A stretch of DNA of 64,000 nt from Rheinheimera oceanensis (GTDB lineage: Bacteria > Pseudomonadota > Gammaproteobacteria > Enterobacterales > Alteromonadaceae), in assembly GCF_018831085.1 (NCBI RefSeq), contig NZ_JAGPNM010000010.1, forward strand, positions 1-64,000, read 5' to 3'. Below are positions 34,953 to 43,322 of this stretch, piece after piece (the first letter of the stretch is position 1; every line of letters starts with the position of its first letter). The notes under the pieces are model-generated. The model did no database searches and was not told the DNA's origin. It saw only the letters and a list, made by a program, of their open reading frames with translations. A program made the translations under genes and the position numbers.

Positions 34953-35051
34953 AAGTTACACTTAAATCCCGCCGCGGTTATCGCGTTAAAACACTTTGGC
35001 GCCCAAGCTTGGCTCGAGTATCCACTCAGTCAAATCTATAAGGACGCCATC

Positions 35052-35210
35052 ATGTTAAAGAAAATCTCTGTTGCAGCTACAGCTTTAATTACCGTGTTCT
35101 CTTTATTGGTTTCTGCGCCGCTGCTGGCCGATGACAATGCTGGTAAAGATAAAATTGATATTAAACCTTACTGCTGGTTTATCTGCCCGCCAGATAATGC
35201 TTCTGAGTAA
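35052..35210 (+). CDS. Small secreted Cys-containing peptide
   Basis: 52 aa. A clear signal peptide (KK, then AATALITVFSLLVSAPLLA) is followed by a mature part of about 26 aa, acidic at first and ending KPYCWFICPPDNASE, with two Cys three residues apart. A disulfide or a modified ring is possible. It lies between the CadC-like and LuxR-type regulator genes. ATG 35052 has AAGGACG upstream. It might be an extracytoplasmic signal for the CadC-like protein; nothing proves this. Confidence 0.6.
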   Translation: MLKKISVAATALITVFSLLVSAPLLADDNAGKDKIDIKPYCWFICPPDNASE

Positions 35211-35233
35211 TTAATTCCAGCGGGGAACATGAT

Positions 35234-35887
35234 ATGAGCCAGATTGAACCTATGGTCAGAGAATTACAAGCGATGACAACTCTGACTGAGCTGCCCGGTT
35301 TCTTTTTACAGATCCAGCAGCAATATCAATATCCGTTCTGTGGTTTGGTGCTTTGGCGTGCGCAGCGAAAAGCTGAATTAATATGTGCCGGTACTAAGGA
35401 AGATTTCAATTTTCTGACCAGCCATAACCAGTTACAAGTATTCTGCCAGCAGCGCTGCACGCCAGCATTAGCCAGTGATAGTGGATTAATTGAGGCTTTG
35501 CCGTTTGCTGATGAAGCTTTATTAATCCCTATTCGTGGGGTTGGCACCGATGCCGGTGTGCTGATCATCGGTATGCAGTCTGCACAAGTTGAGCTGGCTG
35601 AGCATATTGCGTGGTATTGGACCATCATCGCGAACTATGTCTATGAAGCCATTTATCGTTTGGCCGAACAGGCTGCAGATAATGATAACTTTGGTTTAAC
35701 CAGCAGGGAAAAATCCTGCCTGAGTTGGGCAGCTAAAGGAAAGACATCCTGGGAGATCAGCCAAATCCTGTCTATTTCTGAGCGTACAGTAAATTTCCAT
35801 TTGGGCAATTGTATTGCTAAAACCAACAGTAATAACCGTCAGCAGGCTATCTGTCGTTGTATCAGTGCTGGCCATATTTATATCTGA
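35234..35887 (+). CDS. LuxR-family transcriptional regulator
   Basis: 217 aa. The C-terminal helix-turn-helix (LTSREKSCLSWAAKGKTSWEI...ERTVNFHLGNCIAKT, about residues 152-200) is of the LuxR/GerE type. The N-terminal 140 residues may be a GAF-like or autoinducer-type sensor domain; the residues for acyl-homoserine-lactone binding cannot be confirmed by eye. No receiver domain is present. It lies 20 bp upstream of the small gene and exporter of the lanthipeptide cluster and probably controls them. Confidence 0.8.
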   Translation: MSQIEPMVRELQAMTTLTELPGFFLQIQQQYQYPFCGLVLWRAQRKAELICAGTKEDFNFLTSHNQLQVFCQQRCTPALASDSGLIEALPFADEALLIPIRGVGTDAGVLIIGMQSAQVELAEHIAWYWTIIANYVYEAIYRLAEQAADNDNFGLTSREKSCLSWAAKGKTSWEISQILSISERTVNFHLGNCIAKTNSNNRQQAICRCISAGHIYI

Positions 35888-35907
35888 CTGGGATTAAGGA
35901 GAGCAAA

Positions 35908-36063
35908 ATGCTGCAAATTATGCTGTCACAACCCTGTGTATTGCCAACTGAGCTGGTAAGCCTGGAACGATTATGCCAGCTTGTTGAGAACCTGAGTATT
36001 GCTGTACGGCCTGAAATTCAGGCTGGTAATGAGTCCTGTTTTGCCGAACAGCCGAATACGTGA
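35908..36063 (+). CDS. Small hypothetical protein upstream of the exporter
   Basis: 51 aa with an AAGGAGAG ribosome binding site before ATG 35908, ending 7 bp before the exporter start. It has two Cys (residues 10 and 45) but no leader or signal pattern. It could help translation coupling or be a small accessory protein. A frame from 35999 overlaps it out of phase. Confidence 0.5.
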   Translation: MLQIMLSQPCVLPTELVSLERLCQLVENLSIAVRPEIQAGNESCFAEQPNT

Positions 36064-36070
36064 GGATAAG

Positions 36071-38164
36071 ATGCAATTTATATATCAGTCTGAAGCTGCT
36101 GAATGCGGACTAGCCTGTATGGCGATGATAGCTGGCTATCACGGCCATCAGCTTGACCTTGGTACCTTGCGTAATCGTTATGCGGTGTCATTAAAAGGCG
36201 CCAATCTGCAACATCTTATCCAACTGGGTGATCAACTCGAGCTGGCCGGGCGGGCTTTAAGGGTTGATCTGGATGAGCTTGCTCAATTGCAACTGCCGTG
36301 TATTTTACATTGGAATATGAATCATTTTGTGGTGCTGAAAAAAGTCAATAAGCGCTATATCGTTATTTTGGATCCTGCGGTGGGTGAGCGCAAAGTCGCT
36401 ATGCAGGAAGTGTCAGATTGTTTTAGCGGCATTGCTCTGGAGCTGACTCCTACACAAGGTTTTCGTAAACGCGATGAGCGTGTTCAGCTTGGGCTTACAG
36501 CATTCTGGAGCCGGATTGAAGGTTTACTACCATCACTGCTGAAAATTTTTGTCCTTTCTCTACTGTTACAGCTGTTTGTACTGGCATCGCCTTATTATAT
36601 CCAACTGGTGGTTGACGATGTGTTGATTAGCGCAGATCAGTCGCTGATGCTGGTACTGGCACTGGGCTTTGGTTTACTGATGTTAGTTAAAGTATTAACT
36701 CAGGCATTAAGAAGTTGGGTGATTTTGTACCTGGGCTCGACAATGAATTTGCAGATGGCTACTAATTTGTTCCGGCATCTGGTGCACTTACCGCTAAGTT
36801 ATTTTGAGAAACGCCATATTGGCGACATCGTATCGCGTTTTAGTTCGCTGAATCAGGTCAGAGAGCTGATGACCAATAGCCTGGTTGAAGGGCTGATTGA
36901 CGGCATTATGGCCAGCTGTGTGCTGGTAATGATGTATGTTTATAGCCCTAAATTGGCTACTGTAGTGCTTGGCACCGTATTGCTGTATGGCTTGCTGCGT
37001 TGGGGGCTATACCGGCCAATGCGTAACCGCACCGAAGCCAGCATCATGGCGGTGGCGAAAGAGCAATCCAACTTTATGGAAACTGTACGAGGTATGCAGA
37101 GCATTAAGCTGTTTGGTCAGCAAAGCCAGCGGCTGAATATCTGGCAGAACAGATACTCAGACGCAGTTAACCAGAACTTTCTGCTAGGCAGATGGCAGAT
37201 TTCCTACCAGACAATTAATCAGTTGTTATTTGGTATTGAGAACACTGTTGTTATCTTTCTTGCTGCGTATGCTGTGATGGACGGCCTATTAAGTGTGGGT
37301 ATGTTATTTGCATTTCTCACCTATAAAACACAGTTTACGGAGAGAATGGCTGCACTTATCGACAAACTGGTATTGCTCTACATGGCACGCCTTCATCTTG
37401 AGCGGTTATCAGATATTGCACTGACAGAGAAAGAGCAAGATGACGCAGTTGGCCTTTATCGTGAGATCTCTGGCGAAATCACGGTACAACAACTGGCATA
37501 CCGCTATTCAGCCACTGATCCTTTGTTATTTGATGCTGTTAGTTTTAGTATTCTTGCTGGTGAAAGTGTAGCTATTATAGGTCCTTCTGGTTCAGGTAAA
37601 ACGACACTGGCTAAATTGATGCTTGGGCTCTTACCTGCCGATAGTGGCAAGATCTTGGTGGATAACACTGATATACAGCATTTAGGGCTCAGGCATTTTC
37701 GGCGTCAGGTGGCTGCCGTGATGCAGCATGACCAGTTGATGTCTGGCACCCTGGCAGAGAATATAGCTTTTTTTGATCCGGAAATGGATCTGGACAGAGT
37801 TGTGCAATGTGCCACCCTGGCAGGTATCCATCATGACATTGTAACTATGCCGATGGGCTACAACGCTTTAATTGGAGATATGGGAAGTTCATTGTCGGGC
37901 GGTCAGCGCCAACGCCTACACCTGGCCAGAGCTTTGTATAAAAAACCCAGAATTCTGTTTTTGGATGAAGCAACCAGCAGTTTGGATATTCAGTTGGAGA
38001 GCCATGTGAATGAATCAGTTAAGACACTGAATATTACCCGGATTATCATCGCACACCGGCCAGAGACAATAGAAAGCGCAGATCGGGTGTTGCTGTTGTG
38101 TGACGGTAAGATCCTTGAGGTAACCGAGCAGTATCGTCAGGACAGATTGAAAAAGATCGCCTGA
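36071..38164 (+). CDS. Peptidase-containing ABC transporter (C39 peptidase, lanthipeptide export)
   Basis: 697 aa from ATG 36071 (GAGGATAAG upstream). The N-terminal C39 domain has QSEAAECGLACMAM (catalytic Cys12), HWNMNHFVVL (His) and DPAVG (Asp). Then come a six-helix membrane domain (about 165-440) and an ATPase domain with GPSGSGKTT (Walker A), LSGGQRQRLHLARAL (signature) and ILFLDEATSSLD (Walker B). The family cuts substrates after a double glycine and exports the core. The precursor at 38399 has such a GG, and an HlyD-type partner is at 41533, so this is its dedicated maturation and export machine. Confidence 0.93.
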   Translation: MQFIYQSEAAECGLACMAMIAGYHGHQLDLGTLRNRYAVSLKGANLQHLIQLGDQLELAGRALRVDLDELAQLQLPCILHWNMNHFVVLKKVNKRYIVILDPAVGERKVAMQEVSDCFSGIALELTPTQGFRKRDERVQLGLTAFWSRIEGLLPSLLKIFVLSLLLQLFVLASPYYIQLVVDDVLISADQSLMLVLALGFGLLMLVKVLTQALRSWVILYLGSTMNLQMATNLFRHLVHLPLSYFEKRHIGDIVSRFSSLNQVRELMTNSLVEGLIDGIMASCVLVMMYVYSPKLATVVLGTVLLYGLLRWGLYRPMRNRTEASIMAVAKEQSNFMETVRGMQSIKLFGQQSQRLNIWQNRYSDAVNQNFLLGRWQISYQTINQLLFGIENTVVIFLAAYAVMDGLLSVGMLFAFLTYKTQFTERMAALIDKLVLLYMARLHLERLSDIALTEKEQDDAVGLYREISGEITVQQLAYRYSATDPLLFDAVSFSILAGESVAIIGPSGSGKTTLAKLMLGLLPADSGKILVDNTDIQHLGLRHFRRQVAAVMQHDQLMSGTLAENIAFFDPEMDLDRVVQCATLAGIHHDIVTMPMGYNALIGDMGSSLSGGQRQRLHLARALYKKPRILFLDEATSSLDIQLESHVNESVKTLNITRIIIAHRPETIESADRVLLLCDGKILEVTEQYRQDRLKKIA

Positions 38165-38187
38165 ATAATTTTATATTTTCTTTTACT

Positions 38188-38210
38188 ACGGGCTATATGC
38201 CCGTTTTTTT
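38188..38210 (+). terminator. Terminator after the exporter gene
   Basis: ACGGGC, a TATAT loop and GCCCGT followed by seven T, 23 bp after the stop codon. It separates the exporter from the precursor gene, which should therefore have its own promoter in 38215-38390. Confidence 0.85.
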
Positions 38211-38398
38211 ATTTAAAAAATTTATAAAAACTGTGAAATCTGACAGGTGTTTTATTTTTAGTAAAGAACTACTATTTATTTGTTGGTGGGCAATAGAGCT
38301 AAATACTAACAAATGATAAATTGAATAATCTGCTGTTGTCTTGATTTGGAATGACTAAGAATTATTCTTATGATTAATTAATATTTGAGGAAATTAAG

Positions 38399-38593
38399 AT
38401 GAAAAAACAAGCATTGAACAAAGACAAAGTACTTAACCTGCAACAACTGGCTCAGGTTTCTGGTGGCCGGGCACAGGATCATGCTGCTCCTATGGATTGG
38501 AGCACAATGAGCCGTGGCTGTAACACCATCGGCAAGGATGAGTGGAGCACTATGAGCGACGGTTGTGTGCGCGATGGTGTAATTGCACAATAA
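38399..38593 (+). CDS. Class III lanthipeptide precursor
   Basis: 64 aa. Leader (residues 1-23): MKKQALNKDKVLNLQQLAQ then VSGG. It contains a VLNLQQL element like the class III recognition motif (LxLQ) and a double-glycine cut site for the C39 exporter. The core (41 aa) has a repeated WSTMS-x-GC motif: S-T-M-S-R-G-C and S-T-M-S-D-G-C, each fitting the labionin pattern Ser-x2-Ser-x2-Cys. The only two Cys of the core are in these motifs. It lies directly upstream of the LanKC synthetase. AGGAAATTAAG precedes the start. Confidence 0.85.
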   Translation: MKKQALNKDKVLNLQQLAQVSGGRAQDHAAPMDWSTMSRGCNTIGKDEWSTMSDGCVRDGVIAQ

Positions 38594-38616
38594 TACCGGC
38601 CATATAAAATTTATTG

Positions 38617-38643
38617 AAAAACGGACTTTTAGTCCGTTTTCTT
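38617..38643 (+). terminator. Terminator or attenuator between precursor and synthetase genes
   Basis: AAAACGGACT, a short loop and AGTCCGTTTT form a stable hairpin with a T-run, 24 bp after the precursor stop. Partial read-through would give much more precursor than synthetase mRNA, a common arrangement in RiPP clusters. Confidence 0.8.
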
Positions 38644-38731
38644 ATTTAATACAACCCTGTAATAAATGACAGTTTAATAAATATATTTTATTTTTATAAT
38701 GCTTTTTAAATTGTTTTTGTTTGAGGTGTTT

Positions 38732-41485
38732 ATGCGTGACTTAAATGCACATCCAGATTTCTATATTCCATTTGAATGGAGAAAACCTAACTCGGAATAT
38801 TTTGATTTTGTCAGCAATATTATTCCCCTGACATGGCGTTTAAAGCAGGATTACTTTTGGACCTATGCTATATCACCTGTAACCATGGCAGAAAAACCAG
38901 TACAGGGGTGGAAAATTCATATTTCCAGTCGTTGGGGTAATGAATACAGCACACTGGAAAAAGTGGTGCCGCTATGTATTGCGCATCAGGTGGAATTTAA
39001 ATTTGCCAGTGATGGCAGAATCCTGAAAACTCTGCTGGGAAAAAATTGTACCCGCTCGGCTTCCGGTAAGTTTATTACCATTTACCCTGCCAATAAGGCC
39101 AGTTTTAACAACCTGATAGAAGCGTTGTATCAGGTACTTAAAGATGAAGAAGGTCCTTATATCTTGTCAGACCGGCCGTATAAAGATGCCAGTGTGCTGT
39201 TTTATCGTTACGGTGGTTTTAAAGGGTTTGAGCAAAAAGATAATTTTAATCGTACTACGGCCTGCATTATAGATAATGCATTTTGCTATATCGAAGATAA
39301 ACGTGATGCCTGCTTTGTCTTGCCTGATTTTGTATCAGATGACTTCATTTCGACAACTGAGGTTTTAACCGACAGTTGCGAGGCCGATAACGAGCCTGCT
39401 GTGGCACAAAACATATTTAATGGCCGCTATGACATGAAATCAGTGATTAAGTTTTCTAACGCTGGTGGGGTGTATTTTGCTGAAGATATTCACAGTGGCG
39501 AAGAAGTGATTATTAAAGAAGCTCGTCCCTATGTTGGTGTTGACTCCGGGGTTGATTGCATTGTCAGACTGGAGAAAGAATACCGGATACTTACCAAACT
39601 TAACGGTCTGGATATAGCACCTAAAGCGTATGCTTATTTTCGTGAATGGCAGCATGTATATCTGGCGCAGGAGATTGTCGCAGGCCAAACATTGCGCAGC
39701 TATCAGGTGCAGCAAAGCAAGATTGTGCATGCACAGGCTACGGATACTGAATTACAGGACTGGGTTCGCAATACCATAACCATTGCAATTAACTGTATAA
39801 AAGCATTGCAACTGTTGCATTCAAAACAGGTAATTTTTGGTGATTTATCCCTGAATAATATTATGGTTGACCCAGAAACACTGACTATAAAGCTGATTGA
39901 TTTTGAAGGGGCCTGCGAGCCGGGTATTGATAAAGACGTTAACTTCTATACACCTGGCTTTGCCAAAGCTGAGCGTTTGGCACGTGATTGTGTTGATTAC
40001 TGTGATGATTACCATGCTCTGGGTTATGTATTGGTAGCAATGGTTATGCCCAGCAGTACTATGTTAAACCTGAAAGCAGATTATGCTGATGTATTCTTCC
40101 GCGAACTGCAGCTGGACTTTGGTCTGCCAGCGGCTTACTTGCAATGCATAAATTACTTATTACACGATCCTGCACCTGAGCTGGCACATTGTGTTGCTAC
40201 GTTGCAGGCAGTAGATGTTAGCCAGGTACATGCCCTAGCTCTGAATACGAATATTAACCAATGTCAGTTGCAGCAAGACGCCGGGCAACTTATTGACGGT
40301 GTGCTGCGATACAATGCACACCATCTGCAGTTAGACCGCTATGAGCGGGTACTGCCGTTTGGACCGGAGTTTCAGCAGGCAATTGCGGTAGACCATGGCG
40401 TGGCTGGTGTGGCTTATGCCTGGAACAGATTGGCTGGGAACATACCTGCTGAAATGCTGAGCTGGTTGGAACACAAGGCTGTATCTTGCGGTGATGCCTT
40501 GCCCGGTTTGTTAAATGGAACCTCTGGTTATGCCTGGGTGCTGCAGGAACTGGGTTCTGATACATTGGCTGGCCGTGTGTTACAGCAAACTGAAATGAAC
40601 CGTCAGCTTTATAGCAATATGTCGCTGGGCTATGGTGCTGCAGGTTATGGTTATGCGCTGTTACACCGGTGGCAGAAAACCGGGCAGGCTGATGATTTAG
40701 CCAGAGCAAAGAAAATTGCAGCAGTGCTGTTGTTGCAAGCTGTAGAGCGGGAAGGCGCCCTGTACTGGGAGGATGAAGAGCAACCGGCAGGTGTGGGTGT
40801 TGGCTTGTGGGAAGGCGGTAGCGGTATAGCGCTGTTTTTACTGTATCTGTATTGTGCTACCCAGGATACACAATATCTTAATGCCGGCCAGAAAGCTTTG
40901 CAGGCTGATTTGACGTTTGGCAAAGACACCAATGGTTCTTATGGCTTTCCGAAACGCAGCAATACTTCCATCTTGTATCCCTATCTTGGATACGGTACAG
41001 CCGGTGTTGCCAGCGTTGTATTGCGTTATTACGCAGTGACTGGCGATAGTCAGTATCTGGATTTTATTCATGCTGTTAAATCTTCAGTGGCGTCAAAGTA
41101 TACCATTAACTCCGGTTTGTTCAGTGGCGTGTCAGGATTGGGTAATTATTTACTGGATGTTTATGACTTCCTTCACGATCAAAGTTATTACCATCTGGCA
41201 TGCCAGGCTGCAGCTGCCTTAAAAACGTTCGTTGTGCAGCGGGAAGAAGGTATTTGTTTTCCTGCGAATAACCGTACCAAAGTTAATACCGATTATGCCG
41301 ATGGCTCGGCTGGTACGGCGTTATTTCTGCAGCGTCTGGCTGAGGGTGGGGAAAACTTCAACTTTATGTCTGATCAACTGATTTGGGATTATCTGGCTCA
41401 ACACAGCCAGGCAAACACCAAGCCTTATGCCAAAGCGAGTCGGGTGGCTGTAGGGCAGGCTGTCAGATCTGACAGCTTTGCGTAA
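38732..41485 (+). CDS. Class III lanthionine synthetase LanKC
   Basis: 917 aa from ATG 38732 (TTGAGGTG upstream). The order is an N-terminal lyase-like domain (about 1-230), a Ser/Thr kinase domain (about 240-480; VYFAEDIHSGEEVIIKEARP, FGDLSLNNIMVD, IKLIDFEGA) and a LanC-like cyclase domain (about 540-890) with GVAGVAYAW, GTSGYAWVL, GYGAAGYGYAL, GGSGIALFL, GYGTAGVAS, GVSGLGNYL and DGSAGTALFL repeats. Where LanC enzymes carry zinc ligands (Cys; Cys-His) this protein has Tyr/Leu and Phe-Ser, so it is class III rather than class IV. It phosphorylates and eliminates Ser/Thr and closes (methyl)lanthionine or labionin rings in the peptide from 38399. Confidence 0.9.
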   Translation: MRDLNAHPDFYIPFEWRKPNSEYFDFVSNIIPLTWRLKQDYFWTYAISPVTMAEKPVQGWKIHISSRWGNEYSTLEKVVPLCIAHQVEFKFASDGRILKTLLGKNCTRSASGKFITIYPANKASFNNLIEALYQVLKDEEGPYILSDRPYKDASVLFYRYGGFKGFEQKDNFNRTTACIIDNAFCYIEDKRDACFVLPDFVSDDFISTTEVLTDSCEADNEPAVAQNIFNGRYDMKSVIKFSNAGGVYFAEDIHSGEEVIIKEARPYVGVDSGVDCIVRLEKEYRILTKLNGLDIAPKAYAYFREWQHVYLAQEIVAGQTLRSYQVQQSKIVHAQATDTELQDWVRNTITIAINCIKALQLLHSKQVIFGDLSLNNIMVDPETLTIKLIDFEGACEPGIDKDVNFYTPGFAKAERLARDCVDYCDDYHALGYVLVAMVMPSSTMLNLKADYADVFFRELQLDFGLPAAYLQCINYLLHDPAPELAHCVATLQAVDVSQVHALALNTNINQCQLQQDAGQLIDGVLRYNAHHLQLDRYERVLPFGPEFQQAIAVDHGVAGVAYAWNRLAGNIPAEMLSWLEHKAVSCGDALPGLLNGTSGYAWVLQELGSDTLAGRVLQQTEMNRQLYSNMSLGYGAAGYGYALLHRWQKTGQADDLARAKKIAAVLLLQAVEREGALYWEDEEQPAGVGVGLWEGGSGIALFLLYLYCATQDTQYLNAGQKALQADLTFGKDTNGSYGFPKRSNTSILYPYLGYGTAGVASVVLRYYAVTGDSQYLDFIHAVKSSVASKYTINSGLFSGVSGLGNYLLDVYDFLHDQSYYHLACQAAAALKTFVVQREEGICFPANNRTKVNTDYADGSAGTALFLQRLAEGGENFNFMSDQLIWDYLAQHSQANTKPYAKASRVAVGQAVRSDSFA

Positions 41486-41532
41486 CAGTCAATTTTATTA
41501 CACTTACCGAGCTGGCTGGAGTGGGGAAGATC

Positions 41533-42783
41533 ATGGGTTCCGATAATTTATTCAGGGCTGAGGCCCTGAAACACCAGGGCGTAAAACTTGATGGCAGTGT
41601 AATAATAGCCCAACCGCTGAAAGTGTCAGTACTGCTTAGTATTTTGGTGGTTGTGGTGATGGTATTAGTATTATTTCTTAGCCAGGCATCGTTTAACCGC
41701 AAGGAAACAGTAGTTGGGTATTTAAAACCTGATCTGGGGCTGGCCCGGGTGGCACCGCAACGCTCCGGTACTCTCGTTGAATTATTTGTTGCTGATGGTG
41801 ACAGTGTCAGGGCAGGCCAAAAACTGGCACTGATTTCATCAGAAGAGTATTTGGCACACGGGAGTAACTTAAGTGGCCAGCTTTTGTTGTCACTTGAGCA
41901 ACAACAACAAACTTTGCAGCTTAGGCTGGATGAATACCAGCTATTGTATAACCAGCAACACCAAGCTTTGCAGGATCGTATTGATAATCTGTTGTCGCAA
42001 CTAACTGAAATCCGTGCACAGCAACAGCTGATGCAACAGCGGGAGCGGTTAAATAAACAGCGGTTAGTTGATATTGAAACTTTGCACCGCGAAGGACATA
42101 TTTCTGCTACAGAGCTTAATAATCAGCGTGAACTGTTACTGAGTATGCAGCAGCAGCGCGCGGAGTTATTAGTTAACTATCAACAGCAGCAGGGGCAGCT
42201 AATTCAGCTTAAGTCACAGCTGGGCGCACTACCGCGCGAGCATGAACAACAAAAAGCGCAGCTGGCTAGCGAACTGGCGCGGTTATCTCAACAGCATTCA
42301 GAACTGTCAGCCCGCAGTGAAATATTAATCACAGCGCCGGTTGCCGGGCGGATCACCAATTTAGTGGCGCAGGCGGGTAGTATGGCGCAGGCGGGCAAAT
42401 CAATACTGACTATTTTACCGGAAAACAGCAACCTGTATGCCGTGTTGCTGGTACCAACCCGTGCTTTTGGTTTTATTCAACCCGGACAGGAAGCCCGTTT
42501 ACGTTATGATGCTTTTCCCTACCAGCGTTTTGGCTTATATCGCGGTGAAGTAATCCAGCAGTCAAAAGCTATTTTATTACCCACAGAAGTAGACATGCCG
42601 GTATCGCTTACCGAGCCGGTATACCAGGTTAATGTACAACTGGATCAGCAACAAATAGCAGCTTATGGCGAACAGGTGCCGTTGCAGGCCGGTATGTTAC
42701 TCAGCGCAGACATTGTGCTGGAACAGCGCAGCCTGCTCAGTTGGCTGTTTGAACCTCTGTTCAGTTTACGTGGCAGGTTATAG
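41533..42783 (+). CDS. HlyD-family periplasmic adaptor
   Basis: 416 aa from ATG 41533; GTG 41521 is an alternative. One N-terminal membrane helix (about 35-55), a lipoyl-like segment (RSGTLVELFVADGDSVRAGQKLALI), a long Gln-rich coiled coil (about 120-250) and a beta-barrel (ITAPVAGRITNLVAQAGSMAQAG, abbreviated) are present. It would bridge the C39 ABC exporter to an outer-membrane TolC-type channel, none of which is encoded here. Located just after the synthetase. Confidence 0.9.
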   Translation: MGSDNLFRAEALKHQGVKLDGSVIIAQPLKVSVLLSILVVVVMVLVLFLSQASFNRKETVVGYLKPDLGLARVAPQRSGTLVELFVADGDSVRAGQKLALISSEEYLAHGSNLSGQLLLSLEQQQQTLQLRLDEYQLLYNQQHQALQDRIDNLLSQLTEIRAQQQLMQQRERLNKQRLVDIETLHREGHISATELNNQRELLLSMQQQRAELLVNYQQQQGQLIQLKSQLGALPREHEQQKAQLASELARLSQQHSELSARSEILITAPVAGRITNLVAQAGSMAQAGKSILTILPENSNLYAVLLVPTRAFGFIQPGQEARLRYDAFPYQRFGLYRGEVIQQSKAILLPTEVDMPVSLTEPVYQVNVQLDQQQIAAYGEQVPLQAGMLLSADIVLEQRSLLSWLFEPLFSLRGRL

Positions 42784-42793
42784 GGAGCAACGT

Positions 42794-43144
42794 ATGCGTC
42801 GGTTATTGATAATCTGGCTGTTTTTGTCTGCTGTAGCTGTGGCTGCACTATACCCTTCTACCATTTATATCAGCGTGGCAGAGTCACAGCATGCGGGCAT
42901 ACAGGGCGAAAAACCATTGCTGCATTTCTGGGCGGATAAAAAGCATGCTAACTGGTTTCATGTTGGCAGTTTGTACCTGCTGCAACATGATACCTATCAG
43001 ATCAGTGGCAGATTGTTTTCCATTACCCATGCAACAGCGCGGCCAGATGAAATCAAACTGGGGTTTTATCTTGAAACAGCAGAATTGCCAATGGTGACTG
43101 AACAACAGATATTCAGCATAAGTGAAAAACACCCAGCACAATAG
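42794..43144 (+). CDS. Hypothetical protein with an N-terminal signal or anchor
   Basis: 116 aa from ATG 42794 (AGGGAGCAACGT). The N-terminus (MRRLLIIWLFLSAVAVAAL) is a signal peptide or anchor. The remainder is a soluble periplasmic domain with no known motif. It starts 10 bp after the adaptor, so it belongs to the same operon. Immunity to the lanthipeptide or help in secretion are possible roles. Confidence 0.65.
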   Translation: MRRLLIIWLFLSAVAVAALYPSTIYISVAESQHAGIQGEKPLLHFWADKKHANWFHVGSLYLLQHDTYQISGRLFSITHATARPDEIKLGFYLETAELPMVTEQQIFSISEKHPAQ

Positions 43145-43322
43145 CAGCCCCGGATACGGCTCAACTACCTCAGTTTATAGCTGACGGATTATATATAAAC
43201 AGTAAGCTAGCTGAGCTATACCCGGATATTCAGCAAAACTTCACCCTGCCCCTGTAATCTGCGGCATTATCTATTAGAATAACCGCACTATCGAAGATAA
43301 GCATGATTACAGGGATTCTTTT

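Noticed and set aside
35999..36070. Upstream start of the exporter at 35999
   Set aside because: It adds 24 residues before the C39 domain that overlap another small frame; GAGGATAAG directly precedes ATG 36071.
41206..41217. CTGGCATGCCAG inside the LanKC gene
   Set aside because: It shares only the 8-bp GGCATGCC centre with the cassette palindrome, lies in coding sequence and is expected by chance.
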